The notes under the pieces were generated by a model. The model ran no database searches. It was not told where the DNA came from and saw only the letters and a program-made list of their open reading frames with translations. From positions 49,318 to 113,317 of the forward strand of contig NZ_FNJD01000012.1 in NCBI RefSeq assembly GCF_900103185.1: a DNA stretch of 64,000 nucleotides, in the 5' to 3' direction. Positions 1 to 8,534 of the stretch are shown here, piece by piece. The position numbers and the translations under genes are program-made. The first letter of the stretch is position 1. Each line of letters begins with the position of its first letter. Origin of the DNA: Sulfitobacter litoralis. Its GTDB lineage: Bacteria; Pseudomonadota; Alphaproteobacteria; Rhodobacterales; Rhodobacteraceae.

Positions 1-255
1 GGGCTGGCCAAGGTGATCCGCGCCCGTTTCCGCCTGTTCCGCCGCGTGCGTGCCATCACAGCCGAAGCGAAATGGTCGGGCAAGTTCCTGTCGGCCTTCC
101 CCGTTGTTGCGCTGATCGTGATCAAACTTGGTGACCCGCATTACTATGACGAAGTCATGACCCACCCGCTGTTCATCCCCGGCTGCATTGCCGTGGTCGT
201 GTTCCTGTCGCTTAACCTCATCGTCATGCGCAAGCTGACCGATATCAAAGTCTAA
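1..255 (+). CDS. tadB: TadB, tad pilus inner-membrane platform protein (C-terminal part)
   Basis: Only the last 84 codons are present; the frame is already open at base 1, so the gene begins outside the window. The visible part has two hydrophobic stretches, one around FLSAFPVVALIVIK and one of about 22 residues near the end, and closes with a short basic tail. This matches the C-terminus of TadB, a type II secretion F-domain protein that with TadC forms the membrane platform for Flp pilus assembly. The call leans on the next gene, tadC, which starts 12 nt downstream with its own AAGGGGG ribosome-binding site. A short fragment alone would not separate TadB from other F-domain proteins, but position makes it very likely. 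Confidence 0.85.
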   Translation, partial: GLAKVIRARFRLFRRVRAITAEAKWSGKFLSAFPVVALIVIKLGDPHYYDEVMTHPLFIPGCIAVVVFLSLNLIVMRKLTDIKV

Positions 256-267
256 GGGGGCTTCATT

Positions 268-1224
268 GTGAATTTCCTGACCACTCTCGACACCACACTT
301 GGTCCCATCGGCTGGATCGCCATTCTAGGTGCACTTGGCCTGACCATGGTCGGTGCCACGCTTATCATGATCCTGCGCCAGCCCGAGGATCCGCTGGCCA
401 AGCTGAAACGCAGCCAATCCGAATCCTTCGACGGAGGCAAACAGCAGCGCTTGCGCCAGTCAGACCGCAACGAACAGCTGCAAAAATTCGCCAAGTTCCT
501 TGAACCCGAAAACATGGAAGAGCTCAGTGCCAAGGCACTTCTTCTCCGGCAGGCCGGCTATGGCTCGCGCGATGCGGTGCGGTTTTTCCACTTTGCGCAA
601 ATGGCTCTTGGTATTGCAGGTTTGGTAATCGGCACCGTTTACGTCAACTTTCTTGGCGGTGGCGAAGGCCTGAGCACCAATAAGATGATGCTCTATACCG
701 TCGGCCCCGGTGCGATCGGGTATTTCCTGCCCCGCTATTGGGTGACCCGACGCGTCGAGGAACGCAAAGAAGAAATCACCCGTGGTTTCCCCGATGCGCT
801 GGATATGATGCTGGTTTGCGTCGAGGCAGGACAATCGCTGGACCAATGCATCGTCCGTGTCGCTGCCGAATTGCGCGCCTCTTATCCTGCTTTGGCTGAA
901 GAATTCGAAATCGTCGCCCAAGAGATGAAGGCCGGCAAGGACAAGGTCAGCGTATTGAACGCCATGGGCGAACGCTGCGGCGTGCAAGACGTATCGTCGT
1001 TTGTCACGGTGCTGGTGCAATCGGCGGCCTTCGGGACATCCATCGCCGACGCCCTGCGGGTCTATGCCGACGAGATGCGCGACAAACGTGTTATGCGCGC
1101 CGAAGAGGCCGCAAACAAGTTGCCAACCAAGATGACACTTGCCACAATGATGCTGACCGTTCCACCGCTGCTGATCATTCTGGTCGCACCCTCGGTGATG
1201 AACATTACCAAACTAGGTCAGTAA
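268..1224 (+). CDS. tadC: TadC, tad pilus inner-membrane platform protein
   Basis: A 318-residue membrane protein of the type II secretion F-domain family. Hydrophobic segments lie at about residues 13-35, 105-128, 137-157 and 290-310, with the cytoplasmic F domain (about 175-290) between the last two. TadC works with TadB and the TadA ATPase to extrude Flp pilin for surface attachment. The start is a GTG preceded by AAGGGGG, 12 nt after the tadB stop. The next gene, a TPR lipoprotein, begins 8 nt after the stop, so the whole block reads as one operon. Length is typical for the family. Confidence 0.92.
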   Translation: MNFLTTLDTTLGPIGWIAILGALGLTMVGATLIMILRQPEDPLAKLKRSQSESFDGGKQQRLRQSDRNEQLQKFAKFLEPENMEELSAKALLLRQAGYGSRDAVRFFHFAQMALGIAGLVIGTVYVNFLGGGEGLSTNKMMLYTVGPGAIGYFLPRYWVTRRVEERKEEITRGFPDALDMMLVCVEAGQSLDQCIVRVAAELRASYPALAEEFEIVAQEMKAGKDKVSVLNAMGERCGVQDVSSFVTVLVQSAAFGTSIADALRVYADEMRDKRVMRAEEAANKLPTKMTLATMMLTVPPLLIILVAPSVMNITKLGQ

Positions 1225-1232
1225 GGCCCCGC

Positions 1233-1835
1233 ATGTTCCACAGCTTCAAGCGCGCGTACCCCGCTAAGCTCGCGCTTTGTATGACCCTGATCGCCGGATT
1301 GGCCGCTTGCTCTGCAGGCGGTCTTTCCGCGTTGGGGGGCAAACGCACCACATCTGACAGCCCCTTTGCCCCCGGCGTAAACACCCGCAAAGACGCCGAA
1401 GACGGGGTAGAGGTCGCCCACCGTTTGATGCACGCCGGGGAATACGAACTCGCCATCCGCGCCTTTAACCGTGCCGCGTTGGCTTCTGAACTCAACGCCG
1501 AAATCCTGTCGGGTCTGGGCAGCGCCAATCTGGGACTGGGGCGTTTGGGCCAGGCCGAAAGCCTGCTGCGCGATGCCGTCAAAAAGGATGAAACCCACCC
1601 CGAGGTCTGGAATAATCTTGGCGTTGTGCTGATGGAAAGCGGCAAACTCGCCGAAGCCCAACTGACCTTCCGCAAGGCCTATGCGCTCGACAATGGCGAA
1701 AGTGACGCAATCCGTGACAATTTACGCTTAGCACTCGCAAAATCGGAAAATTCTGTTACGATCCCAGATCAAGAAGACAGTTATAAATTGGTGCGGCGCG
1801 GCTCGGGGGACTATCTGGTTCGGCCAGCATCATGA
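1233..1835 (+). CDS. tadD: TadD-like TPR lipoprotein
   Basis: A 200-residue lipoprotein. The signal peptide ends in a lipobox (GLAAC, lipid-carrying Cys26). Tetratricopeptide helices follow at about residues 60-165, with the familiar LGL-GRLGQAE and WNNLGVVLMESGKLAEAQ patterns. TadD proteins are outer-membrane pilotins that help place or stabilise the secretin RcpA/CpaC of the Flp pilus. The position directly after tadC supports that role. A second TPR lipoprotein follows 28 nt downstream, so the two may divide the job or bind one another. Confidence 0.85.
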   Translation: MFHSFKRAYPAKLALCMTLIAGLAACSAGGLSALGGKRTTSDSPFAPGVNTRKDAEDGVEVAHRLMHAGEYELAIRAFNRAALASELNAEILSGLGSANLGLGRLGQAESLLRDAVKKDETHPEVWNNLGVVLMESGKLAEAQLTFRKAYALDNGESDAIRDNLRLALAKSENSVTIPDQEDSYKLVRRGSGDYLVRPAS

Positions 1836-1863
1836 CGAGGCAGAGCAGTAAAAGGACGCAAAA

Positions 1864-2718
1864 ATGCGCCACCCTATCCTATCGGCCGTCTGCATCGCAG
1901 GCGTCGTCGCACTAGCAGGCTGCGGCAAAAAATCCGGCGAGGACACCGTGACTCGCGCGTTCCAAGACGTAAATGTCGTGGATGAAAGCAACCTGAATGA
2001 TGTGATGTTGACTGTCGCGGACCCGAACGAGGCCGTGAGCTACTTCACCCGCACCGCACAGGAAAAGCCCGATCGCATCGACATACAGCGCAGCCTTGGC
2101 AAGTCGCTGATCCGCGCCAAGCGCAACCAGGAAGCAGCCGTTGTTTGGGGCAAGGTCGCGGGCGCAAAAGATGCCACCGCCGATGACAAGATCGATTACG
2201 CCGATGCGCTGATCCGTGCAGGCGATTGGGCCAAGGCCGAAAAGACACTGGATTCTGTCCCGCCAACCCATGAAACCTATAATCGCTACCGGCTCGAGGC
2301 GATCGTCGCCGACAGCAAGCAGGAATGGGACAAGGCCGACAGCTTTTATGAAATCGCCATCGGACTGACCACCAAACCCGGTTCGGTCATGAACAACTGG
2401 GGCTATTCCAAGCTCACTCGCGGCGATTATCAGGCGGCAGAACGTCTGTTTGGCGAAGCCGTCAAACAGGATCCGACCCTTTTTACCGCCAAGAACAACC
2501 TGATCCTCGCCCGTGGCGCGCAGCGCGAGTACAGCCTGCCGCCGATTGAGATGGACCAGACCGAACGTGCGCAGTTGCTGCATACGCTTGCTTTGTCCGC
2601 AATCAAAAAGGGTGATGTTGAAACGGGCAAAGGCTTGCTGCGCGACGCCATCAGCACCCACCCGCAACACTTCGAAGCCGCTGTCCGGTCCCTGCGCGCA
2701 CTCGAAAACGCAGCCTAG
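1864..2718 (+). CDS. Second TPR lipoprotein of the tad locus
   Basis: A 284-residue lipoprotein with lipobox ALAGC (Cys20) and TPR-type helix pairs through most of the chain. Examples are an AVSYFTRTAQEKPDRIDIQ repeat near residue 60 and a NNWGYSKLTRGDYQAAE repeat near 178. The start has a well-placed AAAGGA 8 nt upstream. It sits in the tad operon between tadD and the prepilin peptidase, so a role in outer-membrane secretin assembly is likely. Two TadD-type lipoproteins in a row are common in related loci; which one is the true pilotin cannot be read from sequence. Confidence 0.8.
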   Translation: MRHPILSAVCIAGVVALAGCGKKSGEDTVTRAFQDVNVVDESNLNDVMLTVADPNEAVSYFTRTAQEKPDRIDIQRSLGKSLIRAKRNQEAAVVWGKVAGAKDATADDKIDYADALIRAGDWAKAEKTLDSVPPTHETYNRYRLEAIVADSKQEWDKADSFYEIAIGLTTKPGSVMNNWGYSKLTRGDYQAAERLFGEAVKQDPTLFTAKNNLILARGAQREYSLPPIEMDQTERAQLLHTLALSAIKKGDVETGKGLLRDAISTHPQHFEAAVRSLRALENAA

Positions 2719-2723
2719 CCCCG

Positions 2724-3218
2724 GTGGAGATCACCAGCTATGCCGCGCTTTGGTTTTTGCCCTTCGCGCTGCCGCTTTGCGCCTATACGATCTATACCGA
2801 TCTCGCCTTTATGCGGATTACCAACGTCACGGTGATCGCGCTGGCGGCCGTGTTTGTCATCATCGGCCCCATCGTCCTACCGTTTGACAGCTATCTTTGG
2901 CACCTGCTGGCGATGGTTGCGGCCCTCGTTGTGGGCATCTTTATGAACGCAGGTGGGCTGATGGGTGCAGGCGATGCGAAATTCATTGCTGCGGCCACCC
3001 CGTTCTTCGCGCTCGGGGATCTGCAGTTTCTGATGGCGCTTTTCATGACCACGCTGATCGCGGCCTATATCATTCATCGCGCTGCCAAATATTCACCCCT
3101 ACGCAAGCTCGCGCCGCAGTGGGTCAGCTGGCACGAAGCCAAGAAATTCCCCATGGGTCTCGCGCTTGGCACCGTGCTAGGCGCATATTTAATGCTCGGT
3201 GCCTACTTCGGGGCCTGA
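2724..3218 (+). CDS. cpaA: Prepilin peptidase of the tad locus (TadV/CpaA)
   Basis: A 164-residue polytopic membrane protein, the small form of the type IV leader peptidase that cleaves and may process Flp prepilin and the TadE/TadF pseudopilins. The two aspartates of this aspartyl protease family are visible: Asp26 in the first cytoplasmic loop (YTDLAF) and Asp84 in the GAGD motif. Several hydrophobic helices fill the rest. The GTG start lies 5 nt after the upstream stop, which implies translational coupling because no strong Shine-Dalgarno is evident. Length fits the short CpaA class that lacks the methyltransferase domain. Confidence 0.88.
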   Translation: MEITSYAALWFLPFALPLCAYTIYTDLAFMRITNVTVIALAAVFVIIGPIVLPFDSYLWHLLAMVAALVVGIFMNAGGLMGAGDAKFIAAATPFFALGDLQFLMALFMTTLIAAYIIHRAAKYSPLRKLAPQWVSWHEAKKFPMGLALGTVLGAYLMLGAYFGA

Positions 3219-3280
3219 ATTTGCCATATTCGGCCGCTAAGACGTGGGGCAGCCCTGTACCTCCATGAAAGTAGCCCTTC

Positions 3281-4588
3281 GTGAATATGCAAAAGAGCGC
3301 CGTCATGGCCCCTCCTCCGCCACGCACCATCCAAGAGATGAAGCTGCCCGTGGTGATGATGCGCGACATCATGATCAAGACGATGTTTCGCAAGAACGTC
3401 ACTATGGTCAGCGAGATGGCCAAGGCCATATGCCTGCCTTTGCAGGTCACGCAGGAATTGGTGGACCTGTCGCGCGAACAACGTCTTCTCGAAGCGACGG
3501 GCACGCTCAACGCGAATAGCGGCAATGAAATGGGCTATCAGCTGACCGATCTGGGGAAGAACCGCGCGCTGGATGCATTGGCGCAATCAGAATATTTCGG
3601 TCCGATGCCAGTGCCGCTTGAGGTGTACCGCGAACAGGTCAAACGCCAGTCGATACGCAACATGCAGATCACCCGCGCCCGCCTCGAAGCCGCGATGGGC
3701 CATCTGGTGCTTCCTCCGGAATTGATTGGCAATCTGGGCCCGGCTGTTACGGCAGGCCGATCCATCCTGATGTACGGCCCTCCCGGCAACGGCAAGTCCA
3801 GTATTTCAAACGGTATCCGCGATGCGCTTGGCGACAAGATCTACGTCCCGCGGGCGATCGAATATGCCGGACAGGTGATCACCGTCTACGACCCAATCGT
3901 CCACTCCGCTGCGATCGAGGAAGAACAAGACCCGACATCGTTGCGCCGCGTGACCCGCTTTGACACCCGCTATGTCAAATGCGAACGCCCCACCGTGATC
4001 ACTGGCGGCGAGCTGACGCTTGATATGCTCGATCTGGTCTATAATCCCACCGCACGCACCTATCAGGCACCGCTGCAGCTGAAATCCACGGGCGGCATCT
4101 TTATCGTCGACGACCTTGGCCGCCAGTCCGAACCACCGCAGGCACTGGTCAACCGCTGGATCGTGCCGCTGGAAGAAAACAAAGACATCCTGGCCCTGCA
4201 ATCCGGCGAGAAATTCGAAGTGCCCTTTGATACGCTGGTTGTGTTTTCGACCAACTTTCACCCCAATGAAATCTTTGACCAAGCCGCCCTGCGCCGGATC
4301 TTTTTCAAGATCAAGATCGATGGCCCCAATCAGGAAATCTTTCTCAAGATTTTTGCCATGGTCGCCAAAAAGCGGAACATCAAGCTCGACGAGGCGTCAC
4401 TGATCCACCTGCTAAAAACCAAATACCCCACCATCGACAACACCTTCGCCAACTATCAACCGATTTTCCTGATTGACCAGATGATCGCGATTTGCGACTT
4501 CGAAGGCATCCCCCACCAGATGCGCCCCGATCTAGTTGACCGCGCATGGGCCAATATGTTCGTCGTGGATGAAACCATCGTAAGGTAA
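3281..4588 (+). CDS. AAA-family ATPase adjoining the tad locus
   Basis: A 435-residue soluble ATPase. The Walker A motif GPPGNGKS is at residues 167-174 and the Walker B-like GGIFIVDDL at 271-279, followed by a sensor-like VVFSTNFHP. The first 150 residues have no recognised motif but include an IQEMKLP...MMRDIMIKTMF stretch and a helical region. It is neither the TadA secretion ATPase nor the TadZ/CpaE localiser, so its part in piliation is unknown; a regulatory or chaperone role is a guess from position. The GTG start at 3281 and an ATG two codons on are both possible. It lies 62 nt after cpaA on the same strand and ends the tad block. Confidence 0.75.
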   Translation: MNMQKSAVMAPPPPRTIQEMKLPVVMMRDIMIKTMFRKNVTMVSEMAKAICLPLQVTQELVDLSREQRLLEATGTLNANSGNEMGYQLTDLGKNRALDALAQSEYFGPMPVPLEVYREQVKRQSIRNMQITRARLEAAMGHLVLPPELIGNLGPAVTAGRSILMYGPPGNGKSSISNGIRDALGDKIYVPRAIEYAGQVITVYDPIVHSAAIEEEQDPTSLRRVTRFDTRYVKCERPTVITGGELTLDMLDLVYNPTARTYQAPLQLKSTGGIFIVDDLGRQSEPPQALVNRWIVPLEENKDILALQSGEKFEVPFDTLVVFSTNFHPNEIFDQAALRRIFFKIKIDGPNQEIFLKIFAMVAKKRNIKLDEASLIHLLKTKYPTIDNTFANYQPIFLIDQMIAICDFEGIPHQMRPDLVDRAWANMFVVDETIVR

Positions 4589-4690
4589 CACGGCGCGAAA
4601 AACCGGCGCGGGAATGGGCTTCATTTTGCCCGATAAACTCCGGGGGTGCGGGGGCTGGCCCCCGCGGGCAAACACCCTATCTTGCACCCC

Positions 4691-7135
4691 ATGCAAACCC
4701 TGCCCCCCAAATTCACTGACTGGTTCGCCACCAAAGGCTGGACCATTCACCCGCACCAGCAGGATATGCTGGACCGCGCCGACGCGCCCGCGTTGCTGCT
4801 GATCGCCCCCACGGGCGGCGGCAAGACGCTGTCAGGCTTTTTGCCCACGTTGGTTGATTTAGCAGAGGGCGAGCATGACGGGATGCACACGCTTTATATC
4901 TCACCGCTCAAGGCGCTGGCGGCGGATATCAAACGCAATCTCACCACCCCTGTGACCGAGATGGGGCTTCCCATCCGGATCGAGGACCGCACCGGCGACA
5001 CCTCGCAGACCCGCAAACGGCGGCAACGCGCGGATCCGCCTCACATCTTGCTGACCACCCCCGAAAGCCTCGCGCTTCTGACCTCCTACGAGGACGCGCC
5101 CCGCATGTTCAAAGGGCTCAAACGCGTGGTGATCGACGAGATCCACGCGCTCGCCGACAGCAAACGCGGCGACCAGCTGATGCTGGCGCTGGCACGGCTG
5201 CAACGCTTATGTCCGGGCCTGAAACGGGTGGGTCTATCGGCCACGGTCGAAGACCCTGCGGCCATCGCCCACTTTATGGCACGCCACCCCGATCCCTGCC
5301 CGATCCTGATGGCCGACCCCGGACCGCCGCCTGATATCCAAATGCTGCACACAGACGCAGCCCCGCCGTGGTCCGGCAACGGTGCCGCCTATGCGATCCC
5401 AGCGGTGCTCGAACAGGTACGCCAGCATAAAACCACCCTGATCTTCCACAACACCCGCGCCCAAGCCGAGATTTTCTTTCACAACCTCTGGCTCGCCAAC
5501 GAAGACAGCCTGCCCATTGGTATCCACCACGGCTCTCTTGACCGTCAGCAACGCGAACGGGTCGAAGCCACGATGGTGCGCGGCGACCTGCGGGCCATTG
5601 TCTGCACCGGCAGCCTCGATCTTGGGATCGACTGGGGCGACGTCGATCTTGTGATCCAGATCGGTGCCCCGAAGAATGTGAAACGTCTGGTGCAACGCAT
5701 CGGGCGCGCCAACCACCGCTACAATGCTCCATCCAAGGCGCTGCTGGTGCCCGCGAACCGGTTCGAAGTCGTTGAATGCGTGGCCGCGCTCGACGCCGTA
5801 TTGGCCGGAGATCTTGACGGCGACCCGCGCGGACCCGGCCCACGAGACGTCTTGTGCCAGCATATCCTGATCACCGCCTGCGCCGGTCCCTTCGACGCCG
5901 ATGCGCTATATGCCGAGGTGACCTCGGCCGGTGCCTACGCGGGCCTTACCCGCGCCGCGTTCGACGCCTGCCTCGATTTCTGCGCCACGGGTGGCTACGC
6001 GCTGCGGGCCTATGACAGGTGGCAACGGCTGCTATATACGGACGGTAAATGGCACCTGCGCGACCCCCGCAGCAGCCAGCGCATCCGCATGAACATCGGC
6101 ACCATCCAAGATACCGATACGCTCAAGGTACGGATGAAACGCAATCGCGGCGGCAAACCACTGGGCGAGATCGAAGAGGGCTTTGCAGCCACGCTGAGCG
6201 CGGGCGACACATTTCTAATTGGCGGGCAGATTGTCAAATACGAAGGCCTGCGAGAAATGACCGTCGAGGTCAGCCGCTCTGCCGCCAAGAAACCACGCGT
6301 TGCCACCTTCATGGGCACGAAATTCGCCACCTCCACCCAGCTTTCGGCCCGGGTGCAACGCATGTTCACCCAAGACAGCTGGCCCGACCTGCCGCGTCAC
6401 ACTGCCGAATGGCTTGCGCTACAGCGCGACGTCAGCCAGCTCCCGCAACCGGGGCGCTTGCTGATCGAAAGCTTCCCCCACGATGGCCGCGCCCAAACGG
6501 TGATCTACGGCTTTGCCGGTCGCAACGCACAACAGACCCTCGGCTTGCTGCTGACCAAACGGATGGAAGAGCTTGGCCTCAACCCCTTGGGTTTTGTAGC
6601 CACTGACTATGCCACGCTGATCTGGGGCCTTGATCCCGTCGATGATCCGACCCCGCTGGTTGATGCCGCGGCGCTTCACGACGGGCTTGACCTTTGGCTG
6701 GCAGGCAACGCCGTGATGAAACGCACCTTTCGCGCTGCCGCCACGATCGCTGGGTTGATTGAACGCAACACTCCACAGGCGCACAAGTCGGGCCGTCAGG
6801 CGACCTTCAGCTCGGATATTCTCTACGATACACTGCTGAAATACGAACCAGATCACCTGCTTCTCGACATCACCCGCGAAGAGGCGCTACGCGGCTTGGT
6901 GGACTTTGGCCGCATCGAAGAGATGCTGCACCGGATCAAAGGCCGTATCGATCACCGCACCCTCGACCGTGTCAGCCCGCTGTCAGCGCCACTGTTTCTG
7001 GAAATGGGACGTGTGCCGGTCAAGGGGCAAGCTGAAGAGCGACTGCTGGCCGAGGAATCCGCCCAGCTGATGGAGGCCTCCGGTCTGGCACAGATCACCC
7101 CTGCACCTGACAATATCCCTCTCAAGCGACGCTAA
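4691..7135 (+). CDS. Ligase-associated DNA damage response DEXH-box helicase
   Basis: An 814-residue superfamily 2 helicase of the Lhr-like class. Motif I (APTGGGKT) is at residues 39-46, DEIH at about 149-152, GLSATVEDP as motif III, and QRIGRANHR as motif VI. An Lhr-type winged-helix and core extension continues to the C-terminus. This family normally travels with an ATP-dependent DNA ligase, a beta-lactamase-fold exonuclease and PdeM. Here only PdeM (7399) is next to it, which supports the subfamily call. The ATG at 4691 begins MQTLPPKF; longer in-frame starts exist but add unconserved-looking residues. Confidence 0.9.
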   Translation: MQTLPPKFTDWFATKGWTIHPHQQDMLDRADAPALLLIAPTGGGKTLSGFLPTLVDLAEGEHDGMHTLYISPLKALAADIKRNLTTPVTEMGLPIRIEDRTGDTSQTRKRRQRADPPHILLTTPESLALLTSYEDAPRMFKGLKRVVIDEIHALADSKRGDQLMLALARLQRLCPGLKRVGLSATVEDPAAIAHFMARHPDPCPILMADPGPPPDIQMLHTDAAPPWSGNGAAYAIPAVLEQVRQHKTTLIFHNTRAQAEIFFHNLWLANEDSLPIGIHHGSLDRQQRERVEATMVRGDLRAIVCTGSLDLGIDWGDVDLVIQIGAPKNVKRLVQRIGRANHRYNAPSKALLVPANRFEVVECVAALDAVLAGDLDGDPRGPGPRDVLCQHILITACAGPFDADALYAEVTSAGAYAGLTRAAFDACLDFCATGGYALRAYDRWQRLLYTDGKWHLRDPRSSQRIRMNIGTIQDTDTLKVRMKRNRGGKPLGEIEEGFAATLSAGDTFLIGGQIVKYEGLREMTVEVSRSAAKKPRVATFMGTKFATSTQLSARVQRMFTQDSWPDLPRHTAEWLALQRDVSQLPQPGRLLIESFPHDGRAQTVIYGFAGRNAQQTLGLLLTKRMEELGLNPLGFVATDYATLIWGLDPVDDPTPLVDAAALHDGLDLWLAGNAVMKRTFRAAATIAGLIERNTPQAHKSGRQATFSSDILYDTLLKYEPDHLLLDITREEALRGLVDFGRIEEMLHRIKGRIDHRTLDRVSPLSAPLFLEMGRVPVKGQAEERLLAEESAQLMEASGLAQITPAPDNIPLKRR

Positions 7136-7157
7136 ACCCGGCAACCGTCCGGCATAT

Positions 7158-7323
7158 GAGTATTTTTAAAAGGGTGAATTAACCTTGGATAAAGGTATCT
7201 CTGGCAAACATACCTCGCGGTACAGGCTGGAGAGCCGATGACCGTAAAGGGTGAAGATGCCCCCGACCCGCTGCCTCTAGGCGTGTCGAGGGTGTCTTCC
7301 GCTTCACCCTTTTACAAATACTC
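7158..7323. repeat. Inverted-repeat spacer with two alternative 5' arms
   Basis: The spacer before pdeM carries a 21-bp arm at 7158-7178 that matches the reverse complement of 7303-7323 in 20 of 21 positions. A second arm at 7245-7256 (TAAAGGGTGAAG) is also complementary to the same right arm. The inner pair extends through 7257-7267 against 7289-7299 with one mismatch and two wobbles, and encloses a small GCCT-CT-AGGC hairpin. A transcript would have two competing folds. It could be a terminator or processing element after the helicase gene, or a small dispersed repeat unit. Confidence 0.6.
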
Positions 7324-7398
7324 CTGCGCCCCTGCGTCGCACCAAAACTTCGGCCCGCGCCCCTTGCGCCTGCAGGTAAACTTGGTGATGAACGCATC

Positions 7399-8064
7399 AT
7401 GAACACCGGGTATTCTTTTGACATTTGCGGCGCGCGGCTCACCGCGCTTGGGTCTGGCGCACTCTGGTGGGCCGATCATGGATTGCTCTGTGTCTCTGAT
7501 TTGCATCTGGGCAAGGCAGAACGGGTCGCGCGGCGCGGCGGGTCTGCGCTGCCGCCATACGAGACAACCGATACGCTGATCCGCCTTGCAGCAGAGCTTG
7601 ATCGTTTACCGGTGCGCGTCGTGATGTGTTTGGGCGACAGTTTCGACGATCTGCAGGCGGCCCATGCGTTGCCCGAAGCAGCGCGGCTGACGTTGACCCA
7701 GCTTCAAGCAGGGCGGCAGTGGTTGTGGATCGAGGGCAACCATGATCCCGGACCTGTCGCATTGGGCGGAGAACATCTGGCCGAGGTCACCATCGGCCCC
7801 CTGCGGTTTCGCCATATTGCGCAGCCGGATACGCAGGCCGAAGTTTCGGGGCATTACCACCCCAAGGCACGGCTGCGCCTGCGTGGGCGGGCGGTGACGC
7901 GACCGGCGTTCCTGTATGACGACCAGCGGCTGATCATGCCTGCCTTTGGTACCTATACCGGCGGGCTGTTCAGCGACGCGCCGGTGCTACAAGCATTGAT
8001 GGGTCCACAGGCCTGCGCCATACTGACCGGACCGCAGCCCACCGCGATCCCAATGCCGCGCTAG
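7399..8064 (+). CDS. pdeM: Ligase-associated DNA damage response endonuclease PdeM
   Basis: A 221-residue calcineurin-like metallophosphoesterase. Metal-binding motifs appear in order: SDLHLGK (Asp34, His36), CLGDSFDD, EGNHD and GHYHPKA. PdeM is the nuclease partner of the ligase-associated helicase in a bacterial DNA repair cassette, and its helicase lies directly upstream on the same strand. The gap of 263 nt between them is unusually long for partners and holds the inverted-repeat spacer, so pdeM may be separately controlled. The ATG start has a weak ribosome-binding region. Confidence 0.88.
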   Translation: MNTGYSFDICGARLTALGSGALWWADHGLLCVSDLHLGKAERVARRGGSALPPYETTDTLIRLAAELDRLPVRVVMCLGDSFDDLQAAHALPEAARLTLTQLQAGRQWLWIEGNHDPGPVALGGEHLAEVTIGPLRFRHIAQPDTQAEVSGHYHPKARLRLRGRAVTRPAFLYDDQRLIMPAFGTYTGGLFSDAPVLQALMGPQACAILTGPQPTAIPMPR

Positions 8065-8105
8065 TCGCAGTCACGGGGCCGGATATCGACGTTGAAAGAG
8101 GCCCC

Positions 8106-8534
8106 ATGACACCGCAAGAAATCGCCCGCATCCGCGACAGCTTTGCCGCACAGACCATGATGCAGACCCTCGGCGCTGAGCTCAGCGATGTGTCGAAGGG
8201 GCTGATCCGGATCGAAGCCCCGATCCTCCCCGGCACGCGGCAGCAGCAAGGGTTCGGGCATGCGGGGCTGACGTTCTCTATCGGGGACAGCGCTGCGGGC
8301 TATGCCGCGTTGACAACGCTGCCCTTGGATACCGAGGTCGTCACCGCCGAAATCAAGATCAACCTGCTGGCCCCCGCACGCGGAGATCGGCTGATCGCGA
8401 TTGGCAAGGTGGTCAAACCGGGCAAGCGGCTTTGTGTGGTCACGGCGGAAGTCTTTGCGCAAAGCGGCGACCAGCAGGTGCTGATCGCCTTGTTGCAGGG
8501 CACGATGGTGCCGGTGCCAGCGACGGTGGACTAG
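8106..8534 (+). CDS. PaaI-family hotdog thioesterase
   Basis: A 142-residue single hotdog-fold protein. The N-terminal helix ([18 protein letters not shown]) leads into the beta-core, with [17 protein letters not shown] carrying the conserved loop before the long central helix, then [15 protein letters not shown]. Members hydrolyse acyl-CoA thioesters, in some cases phenylacetyl or other aromatic thioesters; the substrate cannot be assigned here. It follows pdeM by 41 nt. Its stop codon is shared with folD on the opposite strand, since CTAG at 8531-8534 reads as TAG both ways. Confidence 0.8.
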   Translation: MTPQEIARIRDSFAAQTMMQTLGAELSDVSKGLIRIEAPILPGTRQQQGFGHAGLTFSIGDSAAGYAALTTLPLDTEVVTAEIKINLLAPARGDRLIAIGKVVKPGKRLCVVTAEVFAQSGDQQVLIALLQGTMVPVPATVD

